Assembly: GCF_014779555.2 (NCBI RefSeq)
Contig: NZ_CP094357.1
Coordinates: forward strand, 4,712,001-4,776,000
Direction of reading: 5' to 3'
DNA from: Lysobacter capsici
GTDB lineage: Bacteria; Pseudomonadota; Gammaproteobacteria; Xanthomonadales; Xanthomonadaceae
Length of the DNA stretch: 64,000 nucleotides
The number at the start of each line of letters is the position of its first letter. Position 1 is the first letter of the stretch. The notes under the pieces were generated by a model. It made no database searches. It saw only the letters and a list, made by a program, of their open reading frames with translations, and was not told the origin of the DNA. This document shows positions 49,379 to 59,529 of the stretch, one piece after another. A program made the position numbers and the translations under genes.

Positions 49379-50254
49379 TTACTTCGCCAAGCGCTTGGCA
49401 ATCGCCGCGCCCAGGTCGCCCGGCGACTTCACCGTGGTGACGCCGGCCTTCTCCATCGCCGCGAACTTGCCCTCGGCCGTGCCCTGGCCGCCCGAGGCGA
49501 TCGCGCCGGCGTGGCCCATGCGCTTGCCCTTCGGCGCCGAGGCGCCGGCGATGAAGCCGACGACGGGCTTGGTGACGTACTGGCTGATGAACTCGGCCGC
49601 TTCTTCCTCGGCCGAACCGCCGATTTCGCCGACCATGATGATGCCTTCGGTCTGCGGATCGTCCTGGAACCACTTCAGCGCATCGATGAAGTTGGTGCCG
49701 TTGATCGGGTCGCCGCCGATGCCGATGCAGGTCGACTGGCCCAGGCCCACGTCGGTGGTCTGCTTGACCGCTTCATAGGTCAGCGTGCCCGAGCGCGAGA
49801 CGATGCCGATCTTGCCCGGCATGTGGATGTGGCCCGGCATGATGCCGATCTTGCACTCGCCCGGGGTGATCACGCCGGGGCAGTTCGGACCGACCAGGAC
49901 CACGTCCTCGTAGCCGTTGAGGGTGTTCTTCACCCGCAGCATGTCGAGCACCGGGATGCCTTCGGTGATGCACACGATGACCTTGATGCCGGCGTCGGCC
50001 GCTTCCAGGATCGCGTCGGCCGCGAACGGCGGCGGCACGTAGATCACCGACGCGTCGGCGCCGGTTTCCTCGACCGCGTCGCGCACGGTGTTGAACACCG
50101 GCAGGCCGAGGTGCTGGGTGCCGCCCTTGCCCGGGGTCACGCCGCCGACGACCTTGGTGCCGTAATCGAGCATCTGTTCGGCGTGGAAGGAGCCCTGCGA
50201 GCCGGTGAAGCCCTGGACGATGACTTTGGTGTTCTTGTTGATCAATACGGACAT
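49379..50254 (-). CDS. sucD: Succinyl-CoA ligase, alpha subunit
   Basis: Citric-acid-cycle enzyme that interconverts succinyl-CoA and succinate with nucleotide formation. The 291-residue subunit contains [59 protein letters not shown], and [20 protein letters not shown] with the phospho-His. Starts ATG 50254 ([10 protein letters not shown]). It lies 12 bases after sucC; the pair are co-transcribed. Complete. Confidence 0.98.
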   Translation of the reverse strand: MSVLINKNTKVIVQGFTGSQGSFHAEQMLDYGTKVVGGVTPGKGGTQHLGLPVFNTVRDAVEETGADASVIYVPPPFAADAILEAADAGIKVIVCITEGIPVLDMLRVKNTLNGYEDVVLVGPNCPGVITPGECKIGIMPGHIHMPGKIGIVSRSGTLTYEAVKQTTDVGLGQSTCIGIGGDPINGTNFIDALKWFQDDPQTEGIIMVGEIGGSAEEEAAEFISQYVTKPVVGFIAGASAPKGKRMGHAGAIASGGQGTAEGKFAAMEKAGVTTVKSPGDLGAAIAKRLAK

Positions 50255-50266
50255 GTCATTAACCCC

Positions 50267-51433
50267 TTACTTGCCAGCGACGGCAGCAACCGCCTTCTTA
50301 GCGCCGTCGTTGATGTTGTCGGCCGGGGTAATGGCCAGACCCGAGTTCTTCAGCAGTTCCTTGCCGGCTTCCACGTTGGTGCCTTCCAGGCGCACGATCA
50401 CCGGCACCTTGACGTCGACTTCCTTGACCGCGGCGATGATGCCCTCGGCGATCATGTCGCAGCGGACGATGCCGCCGAAGATGTTGACGAAGATCGCCTT
50501 GACCTTGTCCGAGCTGAGAATCAGCTTGAACGCCTCGGTCACGCGCTCCTTGGTGGCGCCGCCGCCGACGTCGAGGAAGTTGGCCGGCGAGCCGCCTTCC
50601 AGCTGGATCACGTCCATGGTCGCCATGGCCAGACCCGCGCCGTTGACCATGCAGCCGATGTTGCCGTCCATGGTGACGTAGTTGAGGTCGTACTGGCTGG
50701 CCAGCACCTCGGTCTCGTCCTCCTGGCGGATGTCGCGCATCGCGGCCAGGTCGGCGTGACGGAAGGTGGCGTTGTCGTCGCTGTTGACCTTGCCGTCGAG
50801 GACCGCGAGGTCGCCGTTGGTGAGGATGGCGAGCGGGTTGAGCTCGACCAGCGCCAGGTCCTTCTCGTTGAACAGCTTGTACAGGCCCAGCATGATCTTG
50901 GTCAGCTGGCCGGCCTGCTTGGCGTTGAGGCCCAGGTCGAAGGCGAGCTCGCGGCACTGGTAGGCCTGCAGACCCTGCACGTAGTTGACGTGGATGGTCT
51001 TGATCGCGTCGGGGGTTTCCTCGGCGACCTTCTCGATCTCCACGCCGCCTTCGGCCGAGGCGATGAAGGTGACCGACTTGGTCGAACGGTCGACCAGCAC
51101 CGACAGGTACAGTTCCTTGGCGATGTCGGTGCCTTCGGAGATCAGCACCGTATCGATCGGCAGCGCCACGCCGGCCGACTGGTAGGTCTCCATCTTGGTG
51201 CCGAGCATGGCCTTGGCGTACTGCTTCACTTCATCGAAGTTCTTCGCCAGCTTGACGCCGCCGGCCTTGCCGCGGCCACCGGCGTGGATCTGGGCCTTGA
51301 CCACCCAAAGATCGCCGGGAATGGCCTTGGCGGCCGCGACGGCTTCGTCGGGAGTGCGCGCAACGCGCCCGGCCGGCACTGCGATGCCGTAGTCGGCAAA
51401 CAGCTGCTTTGCCTGATATTCGTGAAAATTCAT
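50267..51433 (-). CDS. sucC: Succinyl-CoA ligase, beta subunit
   Basis: Beta subunit, with ATP-grasp nucleotide-binding domain and CoA-ligase domain, 388 residues: [80 protein letters not shown] and [16 protein letters not shown]. Starts ATG 51433. Divergent from pilS with a 320-base spacer in which I see no further gene. The sucCD/pilSR adjacency is common in Xanthomonadaceae. Complete. Confidence 0.98.
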   Translation of the reverse strand: MNFHEYQAKQLFADYGIAVPAGRVARTPDEAVAAAKAIPGDLWVVKAQIHAGGRGKAGGVKLAKNFDEVKQYAKAMLGTKMETYQSAGVALPIDTVLISEGTDIAKELYLSVLVDRSTKSVTFIASAEGGVEIEKVAEETPDAIKTIHVNYVQGLQAYQCRELAFDLGLNAKQAGQLTKIMLGLYKLFNEKDLALVELNPLAILTNGDLAVLDGKVNSDDNATFRHADLAAMRDIRQEDETEVLASQYDLNYVTMDGNIGCMVNGAGLAMATMDVIQLEGGSPANFLDVGGGATKERVTEAFKLILSSDKVKAIFVNIFGGIVRCDMIAEGIIAAVKEVDVKVPVIVRLEGTNVEAGKELLKNSGLAITPADNINDGAKKAVAAVAGK

Positions 51434-51753
51434 GCGTCACCGAGGGGAGTGAAAGACGTCCCGCGCGTGCGACCGGCCCGGAGCCGGCAGACGTGCGAGG
51501 GGGCCGCATTGTCGCCGATCGCGGCGGGCCGAGCAAAACCCGGCCCGCGCAGGAGCCCGCGCAGCGTCCGCCAGGCCCATTACAGGACGATCGCAGGCCG
51601 GTTACCGCCGACCAGGCCCCGCCGGAGGCCTGTTCGAGCAAAGCCCGCGGGCTCTCGGCACCCGCCGCAGACCGCCCCGCGGCACGCCGCGCCGGTTCGG
51701 ACCGGTCAGCCGCCCTATACTGATCGATACTCCGCCCGCGCAGGGAAACCCGC

Positions 51754-53379
51754 TTGCCGTCAGGTCTCGCCCCCGTCAGTCCGGCCGAAGCCGACCTCGC
51801 GCTGCGCCGCGAACTGTATTTCTTCACGCTATATCGGCTGCTGGAAGCCGCCTTGCTGGTGCTGTTCCTGTTCGGGCCGGTCGAGAACCTGATCGGCTCG
51901 CCGCGCCACGACCTGTTCGCGCGCTCGCTGTCGCTGTCGTATCTGTTCATCGCGACCTTGCTGTTCCTGTTCGGCCGGCGCGGCGAACTGCGCGGCCAGG
52001 CCCTGGCCGGGATCGCCTGCGACCTGTTCTTCGGCATCCTGGCGATCCACGCCTTGCCCGGCGCCGGCACCGGCATCGCCTTGATGCTGATGTTCAACGT
52101 CGGCGCCGCGGCCTTGCTGCTGCGCGCGCGCTACGGCATCGGCGCGGCGATACTCGCCTGCGCCGGCCTGATCGGCGAATGGATCTGGAACGAGATCGGC
52201 GGGGAAACCACGGGCCGCACCATCGCCGAGCCGATCATGTTCGCGGTCGGCTATCTGTCGATCGCGCTGCTGACCAACATGCTCGGCCGGCAGATGCGCG
52301 AGAGCCAGGAGCTGGCCGAACGCCGCGGCGCGGAAGCGGCGAACTACGCCGAAATCAACGAGCTGATCATCCGCCGCATGCGCACCGGCGTGCTGCTGGT
52401 CGATGGCGAAGGCCGCCTGCGCCTGGCCAACGAGGCGGCGATGCTGCTGCTCGGCGACAGCGGCGAATACGACGGTTCGCGCCATGGCCATCGCATTCTC
52501 GCCATCGCCTCGCCCGAGCTCGCGCGCCGGCTGAGCCGCTGGCGGGTCGAGGGCCGGCCCGACGAAAGCCCGCTGCAACTCGCGCCGGACCTGCCCGAAG
52601 TGGTGCCGCGCTTCACCCGGCTGCTGGCCGGCAGCGACCAGACCCTGATCTTTCTCGACGACACCTCCTTGGTGTCGCGCCGCGCCGAATCGATCACCCT
52701 GGCCGCGCTGGGCCGCTTCTCGGCCAGCCTCGCGCACGAGATCCGCAATCCGCTGGCGGCGATCAACTACGCCGTGCAATTGCTGGAAGAGTCGCGCGAC
52801 ATCGCCATCTCCGACCGTCGCCTGCTCGAGATCGTGCGCCAGCAGGGCTCGCGCATGAACGGCATCGTCGAGAACGTGCTCGGCATGGCGCGACGCGAAC
52901 CGGCCAAGCCCGAGCATCTGGAATTGATGGGCTTCGTACGACAGTTCCTCGACGAGTACCGGGTCAGTCATCCGCTCGAACAGGACACCTTGCGCGCGAC
53001 CGGGCCGGACGCCCGGGTCGCGGCGATGGTCGATCCGCGCCAGTTGCATCAGGCCTTGACCGTGCTGGTCCACAACGCGCTGACCTACGGCCGCATCCCC
53101 GGCGAACCGGCGCGGGTGACCGTGCACGTGTATTTCGATGAAGTGGGATTGCCGGCGATCGATGTGCTCGACCGCGGCCCGGGCATCCCCGATTCTGTCG
53201 CCGAGCGCCTGTTCCGCCCGTTCTTCACCACCTCCAGCCACGGCACCGGCCTTGGCCTGTATATCGCGCGCGAGCTGTGCCGCGCCAATCAGGCCTCGCT
53301 GGATTACGTGTCCGTGCCCGGCGGCGGCGGCTGTTTCCGCATCCGCCTCGCCGGCGCCAGCGCGCTGTCGCCGGCGTGA
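51754..53379 (+). CDS. pilS: Sensor histidine kinase PilS
   Basis: Inner-membrane sensor kinase of the PilS/PilR two-component system that controls pilin expression. The 541-residue protein has six membrane helices (about residues 25-190), a PAS-like region (INELIIRRMRTGVLLVDGEG), a HisKA domain with the phospho-accepting His in FSASLAHEIRNPLAAINYAV, and an ATPase domain (LVHNALTYG, IDVLDRGPGIPDSVAERLF, HGTGLGLYIARELC). The likely start is TTG at 51754 preceded by AGGGAAA; no ATG lies near. It is followed by pilR. Divergent from sucC. Assigned with confidence from the domain order and neighbours. Confidence 0.92.
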   Translation: MPSGLAPVSPAEADLALRRELYFFTLYRLLEAALLVLFLFGPVENLIGSPRHDLFARSLSLSYLFIATLLFLFGRRGELRGQALAGIACDLFFGILAIHALPGAGTGIALMLMFNVGAAALLLRARYGIGAAILACAGLIGEWIWNEIGGETTGRTIAEPIMFAVGYLSIALLTNMLGRQMRESQELAERRGAEAANYAEINELIIRRMRTGVLLVDGEGRLRLANEAAMLLLGDSGEYDGSRHGHRILAIASPELARRLSRWRVEGRPDESPLQLAPDLPEVVPRFTRLLAGSDQTLIFLDDTSLVSRRAESITLAALGRFSASLAHEIRNPLAAINYAVQLLEESRDIAISDRRLLEIVRQQGSRMNGIVENVLGMARREPAKPEHLELMGFVRQFLDEYRVSHPLEQDTLRATGPDARVAAMVDPRQLHQALTVLVHNALTYGRIPGEPARVTVHVYFDEVGLPAIDVLDRGPGIPDSVAERLFRPFFTTSSHGTGLGLYIARELCRANQASLDYVSVPGGGGCFRIRLAGASALSPA

Positions 53380-53464
53380 ATCGTCGTGCGACAAGCAGAA
53401 TCTGTGCCACAAGCGTCTTGGCCGCGACCATGCCGTTAAGCTATCGTGGGCGATGGAGGGCGCA

Positions 53465-54874
53465 ATGGCTGAAACACGTAGTGCATTGGTAGTCGACGAC
53501 GAGCGCGATATTCGCGAGCTGCTCGTCATGACCTTGGGCCGGATGGGCCTGCGTTGCGACACCGCGTCGGGCCTCGGCGAGGCTCGCAGCCAGCTGCTGC
53601 GCAACAGTTACGACTTGTGCCTGACCGACATGCGCCTGCCCGACGGCTCGGGCATGGACCTGATCGCCGAGATCAGCCAGAAGTATCCGAACACTCCGGT
53701 GGCGATGATCACCGCCTTCGGCAACGTCGAAGCCGCGGTCGACGCGCTCAAGGCCGGCGCCTTCGATTTCGTCGCCAAGCCCGTCGACCTGGCGGTGCTG
53801 CGCGATCTGGTGCGGCACGCGCTCGAACTCAACGACACCCGCCGCAGCGCCAGCGAAGCGGTGGGTTCGCGCCTGTACGGCGAGTCGCCGGCGATGATCA
53901 AGTTGCGCCAGACCATCGGCAAGGTCGCGCGCAGCCAAGCCCCGGTGTACATCGCCGGCGAGTCCGGCGTCGGCAAGGAACTGGTCGCGCGCACCATTCA
54001 TTCCGAAGGCGGCCGCGCAGACGGTCCGTTCGTGCCGGTCAACTGCGGCGCGATCCCGGCCGAGCTGATGGAAAGCGAATTCTTCGGCCACAAGAAAGGC
54101 AGCTTCACCGGCGCCCACGCCGACAAGCCCGGCCTGTTCCAGGCCGCCGACGGCGGCACCTTGTTCCTGGACGAAGTCGCCGAGCTGCCGCTGCCGATGC
54201 AGGTCAAGCTGCTGCGCGCGATCCAGGAAAAATCGATCCGCCCGGTCGGCGCGCAAGCCGAACTGGTGGTCGACGTGCGCATCCTCTCGGCGACCCACAA
54301 GGACCTCGCCGCGCTGGTCGCCGACGGCCGCTTCCGCCAGGACCTTTACTACCGCATCAACGTCATCGAGCTGCGCGTGCCGCCGCTGCGCGAGCGGCTC
54401 GACGACCTGCCCGGCCTGGCCTCGAAGATCCTGCACCGGCTCGCCGGCAACCAGGGCCGGCCGGTGCCGCGACTGGGCGAGGACGCGCTCGAAGCCCTGC
54501 GCGCCTACGGCTTCCCGGGCAACGTGCGCGAACTGGAAAACATCCTCGAACGCGCCCTGGCCCTGGCCGAAGGCGAAGTCCTCAACGCCAGCGACCTGCG
54601 CCTGCCGCGTCTGTCGACCCAGCCGCCGCCGTTGCCGGCCCACGCGGTCCAGGCCGGTAACCCATCGCCGCAGCCCGGCGCCGTCGACCCGCGCACCCTC
54701 AACCCGCGCGACACCGCGACCAGCGCCCTGCCCTCGTACATCGAGGAAATCGAGCGCGCCGCGATCCAGCAGGCGCTGCAGGAAAACCGCTACAACAAGA
54801 CCCGCACCGCCGCGGCCCTGGGCATCACCTTCCGCGCGCTGCGCTACAAGCTCAAGAAGCTCGGGATCGATTGA
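53465..54874 (+). CDS. pilR: Sigma-54-dependent response regulator PilR
   Basis: NtrC-type activator of sigma-54 promoters. The 469-residue protein has a receiver domain with D11/D12 and phospho-acceptor D55 (LCLTDMRLPDGSGM), a AAA+ domain with Walker A GESGVGKE, the sigma-54 contact loop GSFTGA, Walker B GTLFLDEVAELPL, and a C-terminal Fis-type helix-turn-helix (YNKTRTAAALGITFRALRYK). Start at ATG 53465 with GGAGGG 6 bases upstream; an ATG at 53453 would add four residues. It lies 85 bases after pilS. Both pilin genes downstream have sigma-54-type promoters, consistent with its role. Confidence 0.95.
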   Translation: MAETRSALVVDDERDIRELLVMTLGRMGLRCDTASGLGEARSQLLRNSYDLCLTDMRLPDGSGMDLIAEISQKYPNTPVAMITAFGNVEAAVDALKAGAFDFVAKPVDLAVLRDLVRHALELNDTRRSASEAVGSRLYGESPAMIKLRQTIGKVARSQAPVYIAGESGVGKELVARTIHSEGGRADGPFVPVNCGAIPAELMESEFFGHKKGSFTGAHADKPGLFQAADGGTLFLDEVAELPLPMQVKLLRAIQEKSIRPVGAQAELVVDVRILSATHKDLAALVADGRFRQDLYYRINVIELRVPPLRERLDDLPGLASKILHRLAGNQGRPVPRLGEDALEALRAYGFPGNVRELENILERALALAEGEVLNASDLRLPRLSTQPPPLPAHAVQAGNPSPQPGAVDPRTLNPRDTATSALPSYIEEIERAAIQQALQENRYNKTRTAAALGITFRALRYKLKKLGID

Positions 54875-55300
54875 GATCGCCGGTGGCCGCGTGGCCACCC
54901 GGCGCTTGCCGTTCGGGCGCAGCCTGCGGCTTATTAAGCGATAGCGCACCCGATAAGGCCTGCCTCCGCCGATGGCGAAGACAGCGCGCGGACCGAAGCT
55001 ATCGCCTCGTCATCGGCAGGCCCAGACCCGATCCGCTCCAGGCACCCAACGAAACGGCCGCCACGACCGTCCGTCGCCGGAATCCGATGCTTTCCGCCCG
55101 GCTACGCCTCGAGCCCGCCGAAGCGGCCATGCATTGCGTGATGAAAACCGCAGTTTCTGCCCAGGAAAATCCAACCTGACGCATTTGGTCACCCGCCCAA
55201 ACCATCGACTGACCTTCCGCGTCACACGACTGCGAGCACAACCGGGCCGATACGTGATGACGCTACCAGTTTCGATCCCGAGCCCAAGCCGCAGCGAAGT

Positions 55301-55315
55301 TGGCATGGGTTGTGC
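55301..55315 (+). promoter_or_regulatory. pilA: Sigma-54 promoter of the first pilin gene
   Basis: TGGCATGGGTTGTGC has the GG-N10-GC spacing of -24/-12 sigma-54 promoters (consensus TGGCAC-N5-TTGC). It lies about 104 bases before the pilin start. The rest of the 544-base spacer after pilR (54875-55418) shows no other gene. Confidence 0.8.
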
Positions 55316-55418
55316 GTACTCTTCCATGCACGTGCGGCACGCACGGCTGCCGAAGGATCGAACATCCGGACCTGTTGGCACGTGAAGCAACTCAATCACC
55401 ACTCCTAGGGGATACACC

Positions 55419-55841
55419 ATGAAGAAGCAGCAAGGCTTTACCCTCATCGAACTGATGATCGTCATCGCGATCCTCGGCATCCTGATCGCCATCGCTCTGC
55501 CGGCGTACCAGGACTACACGATCCGTACCAAGAACGTTGAGTGCCTGAACGTCGCCGCTTCGGCCAAGCTGGCCGTGTCGGAAACCGCTCAGGACCGTGG
55601 CTCGCTCGCCGCCATCACCAGCCAGGCGATGACCGGCTACAGCTTCGCCGCCAGCAGCTACTGCGCCAGCGTCATCATCACCCCGGTCACTGGCGTGATC
55701 ACCGCGACCACGCAGAACACCGGCGCTACCGCTCCGGCCGTGTTCACCCTGACCCCGACCGCTGCTGACGGCCGCGTTGATTGGATGTGCCGTGGTACCG
55801 GCAAGGCTTCGCAGCTGCCGGCCGAATGCCGCACTCCGTAA
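55419..55841 (+). CDS. pilA: Type IV major pilin
   Basis: Structural subunit of the type IV pilus, 140 residues. The prepilin leader MKKQQG is cut before F7 by the prepilin peptidase; the mature N-terminus [20 protein letters not shown] has the conserved Glu5 (E11 of precursor) needed for assembly. Four Cys (42, 82, 124, 137) are conserved with the next pilin. The C-terminal loop is rich in Thr and Pro (90-115), a possible glycosylation surface. AGGGGA lies 8 bases before the ATG. A strong sigma-54 promoter and a strong terminator surround it. Codon use is highly biased, as for an abundant protein. Confidence 0.95.
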   Translation: MKKQQGFTLIELMIVIAILGILIAIALPAYQDYTIRTKNVECLNVAASAKLAVSETAQDRGSLAAITSQAMTGYSFAASSYCASVIITPVTGVITATTQNTGATAPAVFTLTPTAADGRVDWMCRGTGKASQLPAECRTP

Positions 55842-55878
55842 TTAGCTTCGCTTCGAGTTCTTAGTTCGCTTGAAAAAA

Positions 55879-55904
55879 CCCCGGCATATTGCCGGGGTTT
55901 TTTT
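55879..55904 (+). terminator. Terminator of the first pilin gene
   Basis: CCCCGGC ATATT GCCGGGG hairpin (55879-55897) followed by seven T residues, so most transcription should stop before the second pilin gene. Confidence 0.95.
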
Positions 55905-56203
55905 GTGTCACGAAGAATCCATAGGAACTGCTCTGCGTTCAATCAGCGGCACTGATTTACACATACGGCCTTATCTGTCCTGGAGCGAATCTGACGCACT
56001 TCCAAGGCAAAAAGCGACCTTGCTTGATACTCAAGCACCAAGCGCGCCCCAACCAACTACTGCAGGTACTGCCCAATGCTCCGGCTGACTGTGATCGATC
56101 GCAAATGATCGAATGAAATTTTCATCCCTACACAGGATGCCTTTAGGCGAGCAATCCGCCAGATAGCGTGACGATCACCACACTTAAGAGCGCAGCAAAA
56201 AGT

Positions 56204-56218
56204 TGGCATGACTCATGC
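56204..56218 (+). promoter_or_regulatory. Sigma-54 promoter of the second pilin gene
   Basis: TGGCATGACTCATGC has the GG-N10-GC spacing and starts with the same TGGCATG as the first pilin promoter. It lies about 160 bases before the second pilin start. The remaining spacer shows no gene. Confidence 0.7.
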
Positions 56219-56377
56219 TTGGTATTACATGCAGCGTAGCTCGCCGAAGGACTGGGTACCGGCTCGCTGGCATTGCACCAAACCCTGCTGACGGCGTTGG
56301 CCCGCGCCGCTTCGAGGTAGAGCGGATCACCCCCCTAATGATCCTTTCCTTTCAGTCCGCACACCCTGGGGTACCCC

Positions 56378-56791
56378 ATGAAACGGCAACTCGGCTTCAC
56401 GCTCATTGAGTTGATGATTGTCATCGCGATCATTGGCATTCTGGTCTCGATAGCGCTCCCAGCTTATCTCGACTATGTAACGCGAACCAAGAATGCTGAA
56501 TGCCTCAATGTGGCGGCCGGAGCCAAGCTTTCAGTATCCGAAACTGCGCAAGACCGCGGCTCTCTCAGTCTGGTCACCGCACTCAACACCGGATATAGCT
56601 TCAGCGCTTCCAGTTACTGCGCCAGCATCACAATTGGCAACAACGGCGTGGTGACAGCTGTATCTTCGCCGGGTGCGGCCCCTTCGGTGACCTTCACCTT
56701 ACGTCCCACCGAATCCTTAGGGCGCCTGGAGTGGGATTGCAATGTCGCAGCCGGTACCAACCTCACGGTGGTGCCTGCGGAGTGCCGTTAA
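56378..56791 (+). CDS. Second type IV pilin
   Basis: A 137-residue pilin paralogous to the first. Leader MKRQLG then [20 protein letters not shown] with Glu at mature position 5; Cys at 42, 81, 121 and 136 are in the same places as in the first pilin, and blocks [29 protein letters not shown] and SASSYCASI are shared. The loop after residue 90 differs. Unlike the first pilin its codons are not strongly biased and its base composition is lower in GC, so it may be a weakly expressed variant or horizontally acquired. Its own sigma-54 promoter supports expression. It could be a minor subunit or alternative major pilin. Confidence 0.93.
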   Translation: MKRQLGFTLIELMIVIAIIGILVSIALPAYLDYVTRTKNAECLNVAAGAKLSVSETAQDRGSLSLVTALNTGYSFSASSYCASITIGNNGVVTAVSSPGAAPSVTFTLRPTESLGRLEWDCNVAAGTNLTVVPAECR

Positions 56792-56911
56792 AAGCAGTGC
56801 GACGCACCTTGCACGGGCGCTCATCGCAAGAGGTTTAGTTGTCATCGGCAGCACTCGGCAGAAAGCTCACCTGTCCGTATAGTCTGCACCAGCCATTTTT
56901 GGAACAGACTC

Positions 56912-58807
56912 ATGCTCGCTCGTCTTGTGCTTCTTGCTGCGATGGCATTGGCCGTTTTCGCCTATTGGGCAGGCCTATCCGGCCCGTTCATATTTGACGA
57001 TCTACCCAATCTCAGTCCGGTAGAAAGCTGGCTCAAGGGCGAAATAAGCTGGCAGTCGGTAATGTTCGGCAACCAGTCCGGCATGATGGGACGGCCTTTG
57101 TCCATGGCCAGCTTTCTCCTCAGCGCGGAGCTTGGTGGGCATACTCCGTTCGCTTACAAATTCGGCAATCTAATCGTCCATTTGCTTTGCGGCTTCATCG
57201 GTTGGCAAGTCGTTCGCCGCCTTCTCGCTGAAGATCCGCGCTTGGCCGCGCGCGCCGATTTGCTTGCCAGCGTAGTGGTCGCTTTGTGGTTGCTGCACCC
57301 AATCAACGCCAGCACCGTACTCTACTCTGTACAGCGCATGGCGCAGTTGAGCACGCTGTTCGTCCTGCTTTCGCTGTGGACGTATCTGATCGCGCGACGC
57401 CAGCTAATTGAGGGCAAATTAGCCGCAGCCCTGCCGAGTCTGTTCGTGCTGTTCCCCGTATTCATGCTGGCCGGGCTGATGAGCAAAGAGAACGCAGCTG
57501 TCGCCCCGGCGCTGTGCCTGGTGATAGAACTGGCGTACTTCCTAGCCCGGGCCGAGCACAAGCGGATCAGGCAAGCGTTTTTCGCGGCCTTTCTGGTATT
57601 GCCTTTGCTGGCGGCAGCGGGGGCCTTCTTGTTTGCCCCGAGCAAGCTATTGGTCAGTTACTCCGAGCGCGATTTCACTCTGATCGAAAGGCTGATGACC
57701 CAGCCGCGGGTGCTGATGGATTACATCTTCACCATTCTCATTCCCCGCACGCCGCTGATGGGCTTGTATACCGACGACTTCGTGCCGTCGCGTGGTTTAT
57801 TCGCACCCGTGACGACAGCGATATCGATCCTTGCACTTCTGGTAATCAGCGCATTAGCGGTCAAATTGCGCAAGCGAGCGCCAAGCTTCTTCGCCGGCTG
57901 GTTCTTTTTCCTCGTCGCTCACGGGATCGAGTCGAGCATCATCCCCCTGGAGCTCTATTTCGAACACCGAAACTATCTACCGGCTCTCGGCCTGATCTTG
58001 GCGGTGGTAGGTCTTGTCGCACTGTTGCCCCAAGAACTTCCGCTGAATATCTTCACTCCTAAGCAGCTAGGCACGTTGATCGTTGGTGGTTTCGCGCTTT
58101 CGTTCTTGTTCGCCACTGCTGGCCGAGCCAACGTATGGGCCGCGCCAGACACAATGCTCGAGCAGGGCTTGAAGCATCACCCAGGATCCATGCGGGCACA
58201 GCTTGAACGAGCCACCATGGCGCTTCAGCAACACGCCAATCCTCAAGGAGCCTACGACGCTTTTGCCGATTTACTCAGTGGAAGCAATCCCCGCTACCGA
58301 GTGGTTGGCCGCATTAGCTGGGTGACGTTAGATTGCATGACCGGCAAAACCGTGACATCGACGGACCTCCAACGAGCGGTGTCTCAAGCACAGCCCAGCT
58401 TGAGCATGGCCGAAGTTCCTGCCTTGCGATTGCTGACAAGATTCAGCAGGGAGCGCGGTTGCGGTCAATTGACCGACTCGATGATCGCTGATGGCATTGT
58501 CACCATGCTCGACCGCGCTTCGAATCAGCCGGACCAATCGCGCGCAAAATGGCTGACCCGCTTTCTGGCGGCGGAGACGCTATTACGTGCCGGGCGATCT
58601 GAAGATGCACAGAAGCAGGCCGAATTAGCCTGGAAAGCCAGTGGCGACCTTCCGGCAGGTGTGCTGCTCTCACAGATCTACGCGAGTCGAAAGATGAAGG
58701 CCGAAGCGCAGCAACTAGTGGGAATGCTGGAAAAACGGATCAAGCCCTACGACAAGCAGGGACTGGCCGAGCTAGCCAAGACCCGGACGTTGCTCCAGCA
58801 GCAGTGA
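56912..58807 (+). CDS. GT-C-fold membrane glycosyltransferase with C-terminal repeats; candidate pilin glycosyltransferase
   Basis: A 631-residue protein: about 11 membrane helices up to residue 400, then a soluble helical TPR-like part. The first loop has FIFDDLPNLSPVE with the acidic pair typical of GT-C enzymes, followed by GRPLSMASFLLSAELGGHTP and KFGNLIVHLLCGF, the layout of TMTC-like bacterial transferases that use polyprenyl-phosphate sugars. GGAA lies 8 bases before ATG 56912. It follows the second pilin by 120 bases on the same strand. Pilin O-glycosylating enzymes such as Pseudomonas TfpW also lie beside pilA, so this is a reasonable candidate, but I infer it from position and fold only. 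Lower GC than the surroundings. Confidence 0.75.
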   Translation: MLARLVLLAAMALAVFAYWAGLSGPFIFDDLPNLSPVESWLKGEISWQSVMFGNQSGMMGRPLSMASFLLSAELGGHTPFAYKFGNLIVHLLCGFIGWQVVRRLLAEDPRLAARADLLASVVVALWLLHPINASTVLYSVQRMAQLSTLFVLLSLWTYLIARRQLIEGKLAAALPSLFVLFPVFMLAGLMSKENAAVAPALCLVIELAYFLARAEHKRIRQAFFAAFLVLPLLAAAGAFLFAPSKLLVSYSERDFTLIERLMTQPRVLMDYIFTILIPRTPLMGLYTDDFVPSRGLFAPVTTAISILALLVISALAVKLRKRAPSFFAGWFFFLVAHGIESSIIPLELYFEHRNYLPALGLILAVVGLVALLPQELPLNIFTPKQLGTLIVGGFALSFLFATAGRANVWAAPDTMLEQGLKHHPGSMRAQLERATMALQQHANPQGAYDAFADLLSGSNPRYRVVGRISWVTLDCMTGKTVTSTDLQRAVSQAQPSLSMAEVPALRLLTRFSRERGCGQLTDSMIADGIVTMLDRASNQPDQSRAKWLTRFLAAETLLRAGRSEDAQKQAELAWKASGDLPAGVLLSQIYASRKMKAEAQQLVGMLEKRIKPYDKQGLAELAKTRTLLQQQ

Positions 58808-59529
58808 TGGACTCTATGAGGGAAGCTCGCAGGGTAGGTGCGCTGCCGGCTCAGTCGCTCGCGCGCGATGCCACCGCCACGAGGCTCGCTGCCATTTGAA
58901 GCGGTTGGACGAAAGAGTCGGTAAGAGGGATACGCCGGGCAGACGATCTTAGGGCCAGTTCGCGAAATGCTTTTAGCGCCCTGGTCCGCGTCCTTGAAAC
59001 CGGCACTGCCTGGCAACGCTCGATAGTTACACAGTGTCACAGACCCGGAACCGCATCGCGGATACCAAGTTCTAAAAAATCCGACGCTTAAAACGAAAAA
59101 AACCAAGGTGCAGCGATAAAAATAAGCCGGACGGCACAGGCTATGCCAGCTCGCCGTCTGCCTGCTTGTGTTTTTCTTGGCTTTTATTACTGCCGCAGCC
59201 CACAAGCTATGACAGCAATCCGCGCGGTCACTTGGAGCGCAGTATGGTGCGCATTGGGGCCGAGACATTGTTGTTTCACCTGCGGCCTCCTGAGACTGCT
59301 GCGCGATCAATACAGCTACAGCCCTCCAATGCCACTGCCCGCGTTTCAGCAGGAGGAGCCCCAGAGATCGACACGAAGTATGACCGTGCCCAACTCGGTT
59401 TCTGGCTTATGTTCCGTCACCGCTGACAATCCAAATCGTTGCGGCCGACCAAATAATACAGACAAGCGCGATCATCGCGCCGCCCCTTGTCGGAACTCGA
59501 TGAAGGTCAGATAGACCACCGGACAATGG
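58808..59529. other. 722-base spacer between convergent genes, nothing recognised
   Basis: No credible coding frame or RNA is seen. Composition is uneven, with AT-rich stretches such as around 59074-59110 (TTCTAAAAAATCCG...AAAACGAAAAAAACC). It may be eroded genes or a leftover of insertion; no remnant can be named. Confidence 0.45.

Noticed and set aside
58747-59310. 187-codon minus-strand frame overlapping the GT-C gene end
   Set aside because: No start signal or family similarity and many rare residue runs; judged non-coding.
59143-59514. 123-codon open frame in the gene-free spacer of the pil region
   Set aside because: No ribosome-binding site, no recognisable motif, odd composition rich in Cys, Arg and Pro; not supported as a gene.
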